Source of the DNA: Pelobates cultripes
Lineage: Eukaryota; Chordata; Amphibia; Anura; Pelobatidae
Direction of reading: 5' to 3'
DNA: 64,000 nt
Assembly (NCBI GenBank): GCA_933207985.1
Contig: OW240917.1
Location: 97,587,653-97,651,652 of the forward strand
Position 1 is the stretch's first letter; every line of letters begins with the position of its first letter. Position numbers and translations under genes: made by a program. This document shows, piece after piece, positions 1-11,170 of the stretch. The notes below the pieces were generated by a model. The model made no database searches. It had not been told where the DNA came from and saw nothing but the letters and a program-made list of their open reading frames with translations.

Positions 1-2240
1 TAATTGTACAAATATATGCTTAAGTAATGAAGCATATATAATAATACAGGAAGACTACCAGGATTATTTACTAAATTCTCAATGGACTATCTTGCTGTGT
101 ACAAGGTTTTTTTTTAACTATTTTCCCACTGGCTGCTAGCTGGCCTGCATGCCAATAGTACTTTAAATTATCTTTCACTTGTAAATATCAAGTGAGCGAT
201 AACCTTTGAAGAGAATGCACATCCTGCCAGATGCATTCAGTTCCGATGGATGGAGGCTCAGAGAGGGGACACTAGGTCTCCCCCCAGAAGATTATTAGGT
301 TCCTCCTGGATAAAACTAGCAGCTCACACCCACCGACCATTGGTGGAGGCAAAGGGGACCTTAGTCTCCCTTAGCAAGGGGAACTTGCAGATGGTTTTTA
401 AACTATTTGCCCGCTGGCTGCTAGTGCTTTTCAGAAAGCAAGTGAATGATAATATGTGCTTCGGTTCTGATTTTAGTTAAAATTGTGCTTTTTGAATTCT
501 CTGAATCATATACTTTGTATAGGGTTTGGATGCAATACCACTTATTTTAATCCAGACACCAAATGTGTCTGGGTGACTGCTGCAGATTTGCTTGTCTCAA
601 CTGAATTCTGGCCTTATTTGGCTCAAGTAAATATGAGAATTGCCATTGTTTTCTCTGCTCACTCTGTGGCACTGATTTTCTCCAGCCTGTCTGGCTTTAT
701 TCTTACTGGGTTTATCACTGAAGTTAGAATTGTTGGTAATTGAAAGTAATTTTCTAAATTAAGTCCAAAGTAGCAGAACTGGAAAAAAAAGTTGTTCATC
801 TATTTTTTATTAGTCTTCCTTGTTTATTCAATAAACAGTGAGTTGAAAAATGACTTGCAACATATAGATCAACACAGAAGATTTGGATAAAGTCTCCTTC
901 TGAGCTCAGACATTTTGACTCAAGTTTTAAAAACACCAGTTTCCACATGTCACACATTAGTTACACACAAATTCAACACGCTCTCACACCCTTTCACATT
1001 TTTTACATTTAAAAAAGAATGAATCCCCCTTATCCTCCAAATGAGCAATACATGAGTGCTTTGATTGGAGGAGACGCAAACCAGCTTGTAGGAGGAGAAT
1101 TTCTCCTCTCTCTGCCTGCAGTCCACATTGGCCCACACAGAGAAGCACCACAGGTAAATTAATTATGTGCCTTACAACCTCACCAGCCCTGGTTGTTTTA
1201 TTGTATCCTATTTTGTTATTTTGGAACAATATATATATATTGCCATTTTGGCCTATTTTTATTATCCCATCTATATTGCCACAAAAGTTATATATTGTCC
1301 CTACACTTTATCCGAATATTGTCATAATGCCCCATATGTTGTAATATTGACTCAGGATTTCCCCCATATACGTTTTCATATTGCCTCCACATTTCCCTTC
1401 ATGTGTTATCCTATCACAATTACAAGTATTTGTTAATATTCCACAGTACGATAGTTTGCTCTTTCATAAGTAGTCTTCACATGGCTTGTTATATAAATGG
1501 GAAGACACACACCATTAATGCAGACATCTTCCATATACAATCATAAGAGAGTGAAATAAGTCTGGAAGCAGGATCTCTAGCAAAATCAGTTTGCAGAGGT
1601 ATCAACTACACTTGGAGTTTTGTTTCATACAAAAACCATAACTTGACCAATGACGTCTGCTCCAGCAAAACGCGTCATCTGCCCTGGAGCAAAACGCGTC
1701 TTCACGTACTCTCCGCCTCCTGGAAATATCCTGACAGAAGACAACACCTGATCCCGAGCGTGCACAAGATCTTATACTAGCCGGTGGTTACACGGACTTG
1801 GGCAGGACAGCCACAACTCAGGACCCGGTGATATTTGCTACCAAGCTATTTTAATTTGTATATGTGGAAATAAAGTTTTTCATTTATACTAACTGGCTAC
1901 TATGAAAATCCCTTCATACATTGAGGCCATTCAAGGTAGAGCAGACTAATCTGCTCTCTGTTTGTGAGTGAATTTCCTATCTCACTATTGATTCAGCCTT
2001 TTTTATCTTACAATATTACACTATATACTGTTTTGTATTTTCTTTTATGTACTGGAACTTGGAGCTGAGACTTACTTCAGACATACTGTTAGTGTAAGTT
2101 TATTTATGGACTATATCACTTTGAAGTGCTTTATGCATTAGTGCACTTTTTAGATCACATATAAGCTGATCGTTTGTACACATTTTATCACCTGTGAGTG
2201 AAACAATATACTGCACTTTATTTCACATAGCTGATGCTGT
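1..2240. other. AT-rich intergenic stretch, no gene
   Basis: No recognisable protein, RNA gene or complete mobile element. Short open frames near 250-743 and 950-1436 have no family features. The segment around 116-135 resembles that around 400-424 (both carry CTGGCTGCTAG), which suggests an old local duplication. Around 1217-1400 there is ATATTG-rich low-complexity sequence. Confidence 0.6.
1655..1700 (+). repeat. Twofold repeat ending in GCAAAACGCGTC
   Basis: Two adjacent 22-24-base units each end in GCAAAACGCGTC. This resembles the GAAACGCGTC end of PLE hammerheads elsewhere in the window, but no CTGANGA core lies upstream, so it is not called a ribozyme. About 150 bases downstream an AATAAA-containing segment could be the tail of an old retroelement. 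The link is inference only. Confidence 0.35.
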
Positions 2241-2320
2241 TTAACCCCTTAAGGACCAAACTTCTGGAATAAAAGGGAATCGTGACATGTCACACATGTC
2301 ATGGGTCCTTAAGGGGTTAA
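2241..2320. mobile_element. 72-bp TTAA-flanked hairpin mini-element
   Basis: The core 2245-2316 begins CCCCTTAAGGACC and ends with its exact reverse complement. It is flanked on both sides by TTAA (2241-2244, 2317-2320), the target duplication typical of piggyBac-like insertions. A second copy of exactly the same core length lies at 46253-46324, in inverted orientation. It has no coding capacity and would need a transposase supplied in trans. Assignment to piggyBac is inferred from TTAA only. Confidence 0.75.
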
Positions 2321-2527
2321 AGAACTTGCACTTTAATTTTTAGCGTACCTATTCTCTGGTTTTATTGTATCTAAGTGTTTTGGGGCTATTACACAATATA
2401 GGTGTTGCTGTATTTGAATATTTAAATATTTAACTATTGTCTTTTCCTATATTTATAATTTTAAGCGCCATTTTTTTCACTTGTGTATTGTATTTCTAGC
2501 ATATACCACATACCCATAATCAATGAT

Positions 2528-2625
2528 TGGCATCAGCATTTTCTGTACAACAGCATTTTCTGTACAACAGCATTTTCTGTACAATAGGCATCAGCATTTT
2601 CTGTACAATAGGCATTTTCTGTGCA
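2528..2625. repeat. Short tandem repeat, CAGCATTTTCTGTACAA units
   Basis: The phrase GCATTTTCTGTACAA recurs five times with slight variation (last copy GTGCAA) and spacers of 2-8 bases. It is followed at 2648-2722 by a short run in which a TTCGGGACTTC-like phrase recurs. Both sit directly beside the telomere-like tract. Open frames through here are repeat translations. Confidence 0.8.
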
Positions 2626-2725
2626 AGGGAAAAAAAATTGGTTTGGTTCGCCACTTCCGAAATTCGGGACTTCAGCTATTCGAGAATTCGGGACTTCGTC
2701 TCTTTGGTTCGTGACTTCGGCAATT

Positions 2726-3078
2726 CCCTAACCCTAACCCCACCCCTAACCCCTACCCTCAACCCTACCCCTAACCCCAACCCTTCCACAAACCCCAAAC
2801 CCAACCCAAACCCTACCCCAACACCTAACCCTACCCCAACCCCCACTACAAACCCCCAACCCCACCACTACCCCCAACCCCCACCACAAACCCCTAACCG
2901 CAACCCCACCCCTACACTCAACCCGCTACCCCCACCCCTACCTCTAACCCCAACCCAACCCTAAACCTACCTCAAACCCCAATCCCACCCCCAACCCTAC
3001 CCCTACCACTACCCCTAACCCTACCCCTGAACCTACCCCTGACCCTACCCCCGACCCTACCCCCGACTCTAACCCTAC
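2726..3078. repeat. Degenerate telomere-like CCCTAA tract
   Basis: About 350 bases are built almost entirely of CCCTAA and one-step variants (CCCCAA, CCCTAC, CCCCTAA), so the strand is C-rich with A/T at regular intervals. Exact CCCTAACCCTAAC occurs at the left edge and degeneracy increases rightwards. CCCTAA is the vertebrate telomere unit, so this reads as an old interstitial telomeric sequence or a satellite derived from it. Proline-rich and glycine-rich open frames across it are not genes. Confidence 0.75.
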
Positions 3079-3534
3079 AACAGCATGTGGATGATAATGA
3101 AAATGTTGATTGAAGCATTGAATATCAATAGTCTGATGTGTCCTTCTTGGTGAACTCCCTTGGTAAACTCCTAGGATCCACTGGATGGATAGTGGCTCAC
3201 AGATGGAATGTGCCCTGTGCTCCCTTTGGTTGTATGCTCCCCAGTGACTTAACAGAATATGGATCCCACTCTGCCTTGAGATAGAAAAGTGGCTTAATTG
3301 TTCCCAATAAAGTTTGACACATAAGATGGGAGAGATTGGACAACTAGCAGACTGCACTAATGAATCAATTTGTTAGATTAAAGGGAAAAATACATAGAAT
3401 GATAATGCATTGTAAGATTACCTAGTACGTGGAGTGCAGGGGTAAGACAGACTGTTGCAGGGGTTTACTGGCATCAGAGCCAGAGATTACTTAGTATGTG
3501 GGGTGCACCATAGACAGTTCAGACATCAGCTGCA

Positions 3535-3655
3535 CTTGCTACCACTAACAATGTTACCATCACCAGCACCACCAGTACTACCATCTTCAGCATCACCGGT
3601 ACCGGCACCATCAGCATTTCCATTAGTGTTGCAACTACCACCAATGCAAACCCAC
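3535..3655. repeat. Degenerate trinucleotide (ACC/CAG/CATCA) repeat
   Basis: Interrupted triplets of ACC, CAG, CAT and ACT run for about 120 bases (for example ACCATCACCAGCACCACCAG). This is an imperfect microsatellite; the open frames crossing it carry no domain. Confidence 0.6.
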
Positions 3656-3885
3656 TTGCATCTTCAGCAGAGGCAAGGCAAAGGATTGAAGGTACTGTGT
3701 CACAAAGTTTTAGATTACTCTGAATGCCTCCAAAAAGGCTGATTTGCAAAGTGCAGATTTTGCAGCATAGAAGTGAGGAGGGGATGAGTGAAGGGTCATG
3801 TCACTAGTGCCAAAATGAAGCAATGGCTGCAAAGATACCACAAGTCTGTGTTACTTAGAGAAGAAGCTGAACAAGAAATTACTAT

Positions 3886-4443
3886 TGTTATGGGCAAATG
3901 CAAATATTACAAGTTTTAGAATGAAATGTTCTATTTCTTAAACTGTGTACTTTGTCTTTAAGAGATATTGCAAATTGACAAGGTGTTAAAAATGGAACAT
4001 ATTGTTTTTCATAGATGTTTCTTTAAGCAATAATCTCAGTGCATTATATGTTTGCTCCATTTTGTCCCAGACAAATTACAATAACAATAATGCATAAACA
4101 AGCTTCAAGGCTATGCTACGACTCTTTCAGTACACAATATACTGTGGTAACCTTAAGTAGATAAGGATGTCCAGAATTTAAGATGCCATCTTGAACTAAG
4201 TCAGGAAAATTTCCATGACGTATACACCCTTTAGTTATGGCCTTGTATGTTTGCCAAGTTAAGGGAGGTCCTAAAATGAATAAAGTAAAAGAAGTGTTAC
4301 TTTTTCATATATGAACTACGGTAACCCTAAAATGGAGACACCTAAGGTATAAATAGGTGTACTTTTAAATGTTAAGACACAGAGGAGAGACTTGGAGACA
4401 GACGCTGCTCCATCTTAAAATGACAGATAGGCTGACATGATGA
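3886..4443 (+). repeat. 550-bp dispersed repeat, copy 1 (LTR-like)
   Basis: This segment, starting TGTTATGGGC, is closely repeated in the same orientation at 10393-10943, 6.5 kb away. Identity looks above 90% by eye; copy 1 has a few extra bases near 3979. It contains a TATAAATAGG box near 4350. A TG start and a TATA box fit a solo LTR, but I could not find a matching CA end with a duplication, and the DNA between the copies carries no retroviral genes. It may be any dispersed repeat. Confidence 0.6.
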
Positions 4444-6138
4444 CATGTTCAGAAGGGTATGTTAACCTATTAATGATATTTGCAAGCATTTAATTTAATC
4501 TTATAAACTCAGCTATAATGGATTTTATATTTATATTTTTATATAATAAATATCCAAAAAGACAAAACTATTGCTTCCAAGACAATCCTTATTTTATATT
4601 GTATTCTCAATTATTTATATATGTTAAATAGAGGATCTGTTACTAACTATATAAAATTATGGCTAAGATATCTGTATGGTTAGCCCTACTAAGTTCTATG
4701 CTTTAAGACATTATAGTGGTAAATAAGGGAACCACCTGCAGTTACAATTGACGACCACGAAGGGATAGTCTCTATAGACTAGGCAATAAGAGCATTTACA
4801 TGCATTCAGCAGCCTGCTCTCTCAGAGCCAGAAACGGATTAAAATAAATAAATATAAAGAGTAGGTTTTAAAAAGTCCACAGTCAACCACACATGAAGGG
4901 TGAAATAATTGCTTCTTTAAAAGCTATATGCTGCTGCAATTATGTATATAAATACAGATTAGGGCACAGCGTAGAAATAAAAATACAGTTTCAAATCTCA
5001 TATATGGGGATTCAGTTCCACCACATATTCTACAATTCTGAAAGAGGCTAATTTTAATAATATGTTGTAAGAGCATTGTGAATATATATACTGCAAAATT
5101 AATTTGATATTGCAAAGCCTGCAATATTCTAAACAGACATTAAAATTTAAGAAAAAAAGAAAAATAATAATGCATAAAGAATAATGCATAAAAAAATGCA
5201 GTGTCAATTAAAGTGATAATACTCTGATATATTAAATCACATTGCATATCACATATCTGCTATATGAAAAGTATAATTAAAGTGACATTACTGTCCAATG
5301 CCCCCTCACATCTATTTTATAGAATCTATACTTTTCAGTGGTCACCTCCAAAGAAGCCTCGGAAACTGGGGGGCTCAGAGGGGTGCTCATCCCAAAAGGA
5401 ATCAGATTCCAGACTTAAAGAAAAATAAATGATAGAAAAGGAATCACGGGAACACCCAGAACATGCATTTTTGTATATAATCTTAATTTGCAGATATTTT
5501 ATGCCTTAAAGACATATAAAGGATATTTAATTAAATATGCAGGTATCTTTAAAAATTAAGCAATGTTAAAAAATAAATAAATAAAATAAATAATAATAAT
5601 AAAAAATTTATTTTACACCACAATATAAACAGCTTTGTTAAACAGATTTAAGTACAAGTACTTATGTCAAGAAATATACAGAATACGTTTACAACAGGCA
5701 GGTTTAGAATAAATGCAAAGTTGTTGTTTTTGGGGGATTTATTATTGCCCAAGAAATCTCTGAACATATTCAGAATTTTTTAGAGCAGCAAGTATAGATA
5801 GCAGATTGTAATGGACACCATTACAATATTGCTTTGCTGATTGAGGTCAGAGATTTAAAGAATAAATAAATAAATGTTGTATAGCTCACTAGACCACTGG
5901 CTTTTAATGAACAGTTTGCACAACACTTATAAATAGTTGGTTATACTGCACATTATAGCTGTGACAACATGATATACAGGGTAAAAATGCTATTTCACTG
6001 TTTAACAGACTTACCCAGTATTTAAGGACGACATGTTTCTTCTAAAGTAATCGGGACTTTGAGGGAGGTTTTAACTACATTTACTTAATTAATTAATTAA
6101 CTAAAGAAAGAAAAAAGGTTTTGCAAGGTCATTTTGTG
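4444..6138. other. AT-rich stretch without genes
   Basis: No recognisable coding or RNA feature. It contains an ATAA-rich simple repeat near 5567-5612 and AT-rich low-complexity DNA near 5040-5210. Open frames at 4924-5207 (minus) are AT-rich and featureless. Confidence 0.6.
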
Positions 6139-6485
6139 TTCACAGATAGTGATGTCCCGAACGGTTCGCCGAACGGTTCGCCACGGACGACAACATAAAC
6201 ATAAACTTTGACCCTGTACCTCACAGTCAGCAGACACATTCCAGCCAATCAGCAGCAGACCCTCCCTCCCAGACCTTCCCACCTCCTGGACAGCTCACTA
6301 AGAATGCAGCTTCACAATGAATGTAAAATGGATGCTGTCCAGGAGGTGGAAGGGTCTGGGAGGGAGGGTCTGGAATGTCTGGAATGTGTCTGCTGACTGT
6401 GAGGTACAGGGTCAAAGTTTATGTTTATGTTCGCCATCCGTGGCGAACCGTTCGGCGAACCGTTCAGGACATCAATATTCACAGA
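6139..6485. mobile_element. hAT-type foldback MITE with 8-bp TSD
   Basis: The element 6147-6477 begins TAGTGATGTCCCGAACGG and ends in the near-complementary sequence. Its arms of about 150 bases form a long hairpin centred near 6310, including the CTGGGAGGGAGGGTCTG segments. It is flanked by perfect 8-bp duplications TTCACAGA (6139-6146 and 6478-6485). An 8-bp duplication is the hAT signature. There is no transposase, so it is non-autonomous. A truncated relative lies at 10944. Open frames here are hairpin shadows. Confidence 0.88.
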
Positions 6486-7200
6486 CTATTCGGTTTTTTA
6501 AAAAGCTGTTCTTTATCTCACATTATGAACGGCCTTGTAATTCCTATGCACACTAAAAGTTGGCTTTTAAATGTTATTGTTTTAACTTTAATATTCCATA
6601 GTTAATACAGAGGATAAAATAATTTAAAGAAAGTATATTGAAAGTATATTAATTGATAAGATTTCATTTATCTATTTTGGTCCACTGTTCACTGATCTCG
6701 AGTCTCAGTCTGGTGTTCAAACTGTTTTTCTTACGATACGTTGTATGCCCTCTCCTCATATAGTTGGTCGTTAACAGGCACTTTGATGCCGTATCTCTCA
6801 GTCATGATGCAGAGTTTATGCTTGCAAGGATATCCAGAAATAATCCACCTGGTATCTGCATAAATACTTCTATCGTTTAGAGGGGTTAGTTACATAATAA
6901 CCATTGAGGGTAATATGTTGGTTGTTCTTCCTATAGAGGAAAGATAGACTTGCCCAAAAGCTTTTTCATAGCTAGGACAAGCTCTTATAGAGAGAGGTAA
7001 TGTACTTCTGACTCCTGAAAAGGAATATTGGTGGTCCAATATGGGAAATACTGTAATTCATGTGTTTAGTAATCATAAGCATTTGTTTATTGCCACATTA
7101 CTGATGTACTGTTTATTGAAATATTAAAATCTAACGTACTTATTGTCTTGTACTGTTTCTATGTAGCCATTTCACCGCCAACCTCTGCTAAATAGTGGAG
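6486..7200. other. Intergenic, no feature recognised
   Basis: About 700 bases of AT-rich sequence with no open frame, repeat or RNA signal I can support. Confidence 0.5.
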
Positions 7201-8072
7201 TAAAATTGTGTTTTTTGGGGGTTTTTGGCACACAAACTTATAACAAAGAAATTCTCATGTATATTTTGTAAGGTTGGTGGGTGCTATTCCTGTACAAAGT
7301 TTTAAAATGACACCCCCATTGTATGTCTTTGGCACTATTTCGTGAAGTTACAGTGCCATACAGGATACCTGTCCTTTTCAGTATTCACAGTAGAATTTTG
7401 AGAGATGGATTTAATGAGCCTTAGCTTCCATTTGGGGTATTATAACAGTTTGACTGTTCAAAAAACCCCACAAAGGCCTACCATTTGTAAAAGTAGACAC
7501 TCCAGGGTATCTCATAAGGTGCATATTGTGCCTTAACATACCCCCATTTTTTCACCAATATATGCCAAAGTATGTGGTAAAAAAATTATTTTGTGCATTT
7601 TTTACATACGGATTGCATTTTTGCTGGGCGTTTTGTATATTTCATATGTGCCACTAAGTTCAAACCTCCCAAATTATGCTCAGCTAAGTCTTTTGAGTAA
7701 AAAGACACCCCCAATGAATGTCTTTGGCACTATTTTGTGACGCTACAGTGCCATATAGGAGACCAAGCCATATCCGTTTTTACCGAACTTTGAATTTTGA
7801 CGCTGGGCCTATGTGCAATTTCCAAGCATCTTCGCAGGTTTTAAATTCAAACTACCCCCCAAAGGCCTACCATTTCTTAAAGTAGACACCCCAGGGTGTT
7901 TCAAAAGGTATATTTTGAACCTTAGCGTGGGATCATTTTTCCGCTAGCTTGTACCAGATGTAGTGGTAATAAGCGTTTTTTCTGCCTTTTTGACATACAA
8001 AGTGAGTTTGTACAGTATATTTTGCAAACCTTATGTGTGCTACGACTGTATAATACTTCATATGTTGCTCAG

Positions 8073-8172
8073 NNNNNNNNNNNNNNNNNNNNNNNNNNNN
8101 NNNNNNNNNNNNNNNNNNNNNNNNNNNNNNNNNNNNNNNNNNNNNNNNNNNNNNNNNNNNNNNNNNNNNNNN
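8073..8172. other. Assembly gap (100 N)
   Basis: Exactly 100 N, the usual placeholder for a gap of unknown size. The ~55 bases left of the gap (from TTTTGCAAACC near 8018) recur nearly identically at 8725-8780. The join may therefore hide a collapsed or haplotypic duplication. Confidence 0.97.
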
Positions 8173-8560
8173 GAGACACTATGGGAGAAAGGGGAGGGGG
8201 AGACACTATGGGAGAAAGGGGAGGGGGAGACACTATGGGAGAAAGGGGAGGGGGAGACACTATGGGAGAAAGGGAGGGGAGACACTATGGGAGAAGGGGA
8301 GGGGGGACACTATGGGAGAAAGGGGAGGGGGACACTATGGGACAAGGGGGGGGGACACTATGGGAGGGAAAGTGCACTATGGGACAATGGGAGGGGGGAC
8401 ACTATGGGATCAGAACACTAATGGACAAGGGGAGGAGGGGTTAAAGAACCCTATGGGACAGGGTAAGAGGGGTTAAAGAACACTATGGGACTGGGGAGGA
8501 GGGGTTAACAATCACTATGGGACAGAAGAAAGGGGGGTTAAAGATCATTATGGGACAGGG
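8173..8560. repeat. G-rich minisatellite, GAGACACTATGGGAGAAAGG units
   Basis: A 26-base unit containing ACACTATGGGAGAAAGG repeats with increasing decay to about 8400. It then grades into longer units containing GGTTAAAGA and CACTATGGGAC up to 8560. The left edge is the gap, so the array may be longer than shown. Open frames running from the N tract into this array are not genes. Confidence 0.9.
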
Positions 8561-8568
8561 GAGAAAAA

Positions 8569-8722
8569 AAAATATTCTGAACAAACTGTCCCATAGTAAG
8601 AAACACTATGGAACAGTTTGTTCAGAATATTTTTTTTTCTGGGTTTCCTCCTCTAAAAACTAGGTGCGTCTTATGGTGAGGTGCGTCTTATGGTGAGGTG
8701 CGTCTTATGGAGTGAAAAATAC
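8569..8722. repeat. Hairpin followed by GGTGCGTCTTATGG tandem repeat
   Basis: At 8569-8637 the A8-TATTCTGAACAAACTGT arm is mirrored by ACAGTTTGTTCAGAATAT-T8, with arms of about 28 bases. Three copies of GGTGCGTCTTATGG follow, ending in AAAAATACGGTA. Together with the minisatellite this looks like one end of an insertion into the ~390-bp repeat, whose sequence resumes immediately after. Confidence 0.7.
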
Positions 8723-9220
8723 GGTATTTTGCAAACCTTATGTGTGCTATGACTGTATAATACTTCATATGTTGCTCTGCTATGTCGGCTGAGTACAGCA
8801 ATACCCCCGTATGTACCTTTGCCAGGTATATGTGGATGTTGAAGGGGCGCATGTGAGACGCAGCCATTCAGTTTTTTTCTAACTGAAGTTTTACACTGTG
8901 TCCATGTTCCAATTTGGAGTAGTTTAGACGGTTGGTTATTGAAACTTCCCCACAAACACATACTATTTATTAAAGAATACACCCTGGGGTAATTCAAAAG
9001 GCATATTTTGAACCTTGGCATGGGATAATTTTTTCTCTAGTTTGTTCCAGGTGTAATGGTAATGAGCGTTTTTTTAAATGTATTTTTTTTACTTTTTTTT
9101 ACTTTTAAAAACTAGTTTTTAAACTTTTGTTTTGCTTATTAATTTTTTCTAAACTTTCCTAAACTTTCTTAAAACTTTTTTACAGATTTAACATTTTTCT
9201 AAGCTTTTTTTTTTACCGTT

Positions 9221-9800
9221 AACCCCTAACTAGCAGTAAGCAGCACTAACAGTAAATTCACCATTTTCCCACCCACCCCAGCTAGCAAAATATATAGTAG
9301 TAAATATTTAAATTAATTAATTAAATAAATTGAACCCCTGAGGGTTAAAAAATAAATAAAAGTTAATCCTCAGGGGTTAAAAAAAATTAGATCACAGTAT
9401 AATACTGTGATCTGTATTTGATCGCTGTAGGTAGTGATCGACTGGCAGGGAAGGGGTTAATTTTTATTTGGATTTGGTAAAAGGTGGTGTTTTTTTTATT
9501 TTTTACTTAAACGTTATTAAAACTTTTTTTAAGCTTAATTTTTTACTTTTTAAAGTTTATTTTAAAACTTTTTTTAACGTTAACCCCTAGTTAGCCTAAC
9601 GCCAAATCCCCCAATTCCCCACTTACTTCCACCCACCCCAGCTAGCTAAATATATAATTTTAAAATATTTTAATTAATTAATTAAATAAATTTAACCCCA
9701 GATAAATTTAACCCCAGATCATAGTAAAATGTAATCCCTGCCAATTGATCACTGTAGTCAGTGATCAATTGGCAGGGAAGGGGTTAATTTTTTATTACAA
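9221..9800. repeat. Direct repeat of ~370 bp with internal hairpins
   Basis: AACCCCTA-TTAGC starts copies at 9221 and 9592. Each proceeds through CACCCACCCCAGCTAGC, an ATTAATTAATTAAATAAATT stretch, and ends near GGCAGGGAAGGGGTTAATTTTT. Copy 1 holds a GATCACAGTAT/ATACTGTGATC palindrome near 9389. Copy 2 holds a perfect 19-bp-arm hairpin (9736-9754 with 9759-9777). No protein is encoded. Confidence 0.7.
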
Positions 9801-9931
9801 TGGGTAAAGGGGGGGTGGGACTTTAAACTAACTTTATTTTTTTCCAGCGGGGGGCAGGATCAGCAATGTTCCGGCTCCCTGCATTTCACACAGAACCAGG
9901 AAGTGCAGGGAGCTGGAAGGTAAGTATACAG

Positions 9932-10097
9932 AGCACATGTGCTCGCTCTGACATGCGGTCAGAGCGAGCACATGTGCTGGGCAGCCTGACCGGGTGCTCC
10001 CGGTATGCATCTAATGCAGAGGCATACCGGAGCACCATTAACCGCGCGATCGCCGCGATAGGATCTCGTCCGTCACCCGTCCTTAAGGGGTTAAAGA
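9932..10097. repeat. Cluster of strong hairpins ending at CCTTAAGGGGTTAA
   Basis: A perfect 21-bp inverted repeat (9932-9952 with 9958-9978, loop ATGCG) is followed by a nearly perfect one (9993-10008 with 10022-10036). The run ends at 10081-10095 in CCTTAAGGGGTTAA, the terminus also seen on the 72-bp TTAA mini-elements. This may be the 3' end of a larger non-autonomous TTAA element covering part of 9.2-10.1 kb. The left end is not identified. Confidence 0.6.
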
Positions 10098-10392
10098 CTT
10101 TGGATTACAAATACAATTACTACTTTTAACTTTGGATTACAACCTGCATCCAGATCCATCAAAAAATATCTTACTCTGGAACTTGGTGTTCTTTTCAATT
10201 CTTTCCCAAACAAAAGATTTGCTCATTTTAATCAACCACCTTTACAGGCAAAGATCACACTACGGATGTTTTACTGTTACAACAATGATCAAAGATGCTG
10301 GGAGCACAAACAACCTAAAGACTGTTGGAGAACTTTGGTTTACTAATTTAAGGAATAAATGCGCTACAATGCCCACAGTTTAATGGAGAGGG
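10098..10392. other. No feature recognised
   Basis: About 300 bases with one 83-codon open frame (10132-10383) that shows no motif, signal peptide or family resemblance. Treated as non-coding. Confidence 0.4.
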
Positions 10393-10943
10393 TGTTATGG
10401 GCAAATGCAAATATTACAAGTTTTAGAATGAAATGTTGTATTTCTTAAACTGTGTACTTTGTCTTTAAGAGATATTGCAAATTGTTAGAAATGGAACATA
10501 TTGTTTTTCATAGATGTTTCTTTAAGCAATAACCTCAGTGCATAATATGTTTGCGCCATTTTGTCCCAGACAAATTACAATAACAATAATGCATAAACAA
10601 GCTTCAAGGCTACGCTACGACTCTTTCAGTACACAATATACTGTGGTAACCTTAAGTAGATAAGGATGTCCAGAATTTAAGATGCCATCTTGAACTAAGT
10701 CAGGAAAATTTCCATGATGTATACACCCTTTAGTTATGGCCTTGTATGTTTGCCAAGTTAAGGGAGGTCCTAAAATGAATAAAGTAAAAGAAGTGTTACT
10801 TTTTCCTATATGAACTACGGTAACCCTAAAATGGAGACACCTAAGGTATAAATAGGTGTACTTTTAAATGTTAAGACACAGAGGAGAGACTTGGAGACAG
10901 ATGCTGCTCCATGTTAAAATGACAGAGAGGCTGACATGATGAC
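10393..10943 (+). repeat. 550-bp dispersed repeat, copy 2 (LTR-like)
   Basis: Same repeat as 3886-4443 with scattered substitutions and a short deletion near 10486. It ends abruptly at 10943, where a foldback element begins (TAGTGATGTCGCGAAC), whereas copy 1 continues into unrelated DNA. Confidence 0.65.
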
Positions 10944-11170
10944 TAGTGATGTCGCGAACCATTCGCGAACTTGCTGCGAACGGTTCGCCACGAACCGTTC
11001 GTGGCGAACTCCGGTCAGCTGACACATCCCTGCCAATCTCCGGCAGACCCTCCCTCCCAGACCCTCCCACCTCCTGGACAGCATCCATGTTGAAGCTGCC
11101 TTCAACATGGATGCTGTCCAGGAAGTAGGAGGGTCTGGGAGGGAGGGTCTGCCGGAGATTGGCAGGGATG
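10944..11170. mobile_element. Truncated hAT-type foldback MITE
   Basis: It starts TAGTGATGTCGCGAAC, like the intact 331-bp element at 6147, and has the same core palindrome. In that core, CTGGACAGCATCCATGTTGA is mirrored around 11095, with GGGTCTGGGAGGGAGGGTCTG on the right arm. The right terminal repeat is missing; the sequence switches near 11171 to the inverted arm of the 327-bp satellite. No 8-bp duplication can be assigned. Confidence 0.7.

Larger units (their letters stand above)
7200..9060. repeat. Tandem ~390-bp repeat units split by the gap
   Basis: Three diverged units can be aligned by eye. The phrase GACACCCCC-ATG-TGTCTTTGGCACTATTT occurs near 7309 and 7704. The phrase CCTACCATTT-AAAGTAGACAC occurs near 7478 and 7869, with a relative near 8967. 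The spacing is about 391-395 bases. The third unit (8722-9060) comes after the gap and an inserted minisatellite. No coding capacity is visible. The family is unknown to me. Confidence 0.65.

Noticed and set aside
1655..1700. Hammerhead ribozyme at the GCAAAACGCGTC repeats
   Set aside because: There is no CTGANGA core upstream and GAAA is replaced by CAAA.
2528..2625. CRISPR-like array
   Set aside because: Repeats with spacers of 2-8 bases in a vertebrate genome are a simple tandem array, not repeat-spacer units.
2527..3357. Proline- and glycine-rich frames of 137-145 codons
   Set aside because: They translate the telomere-like tract; composition follows the repeat.
7963..8444. Long open frames crossing the gap and the G-rich minisatellite
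   Set aside because: They translate 100 N and a tandem array; no domain, and frames are open on both strands only because the repeat lacks stops.
3886..10943. A single provirus bounded by the two 550-bp repeats
   Set aside because: The DNA between has no gag, pol or env remnants, no primer-binding site or polypurine tract, and no matching flank duplication.
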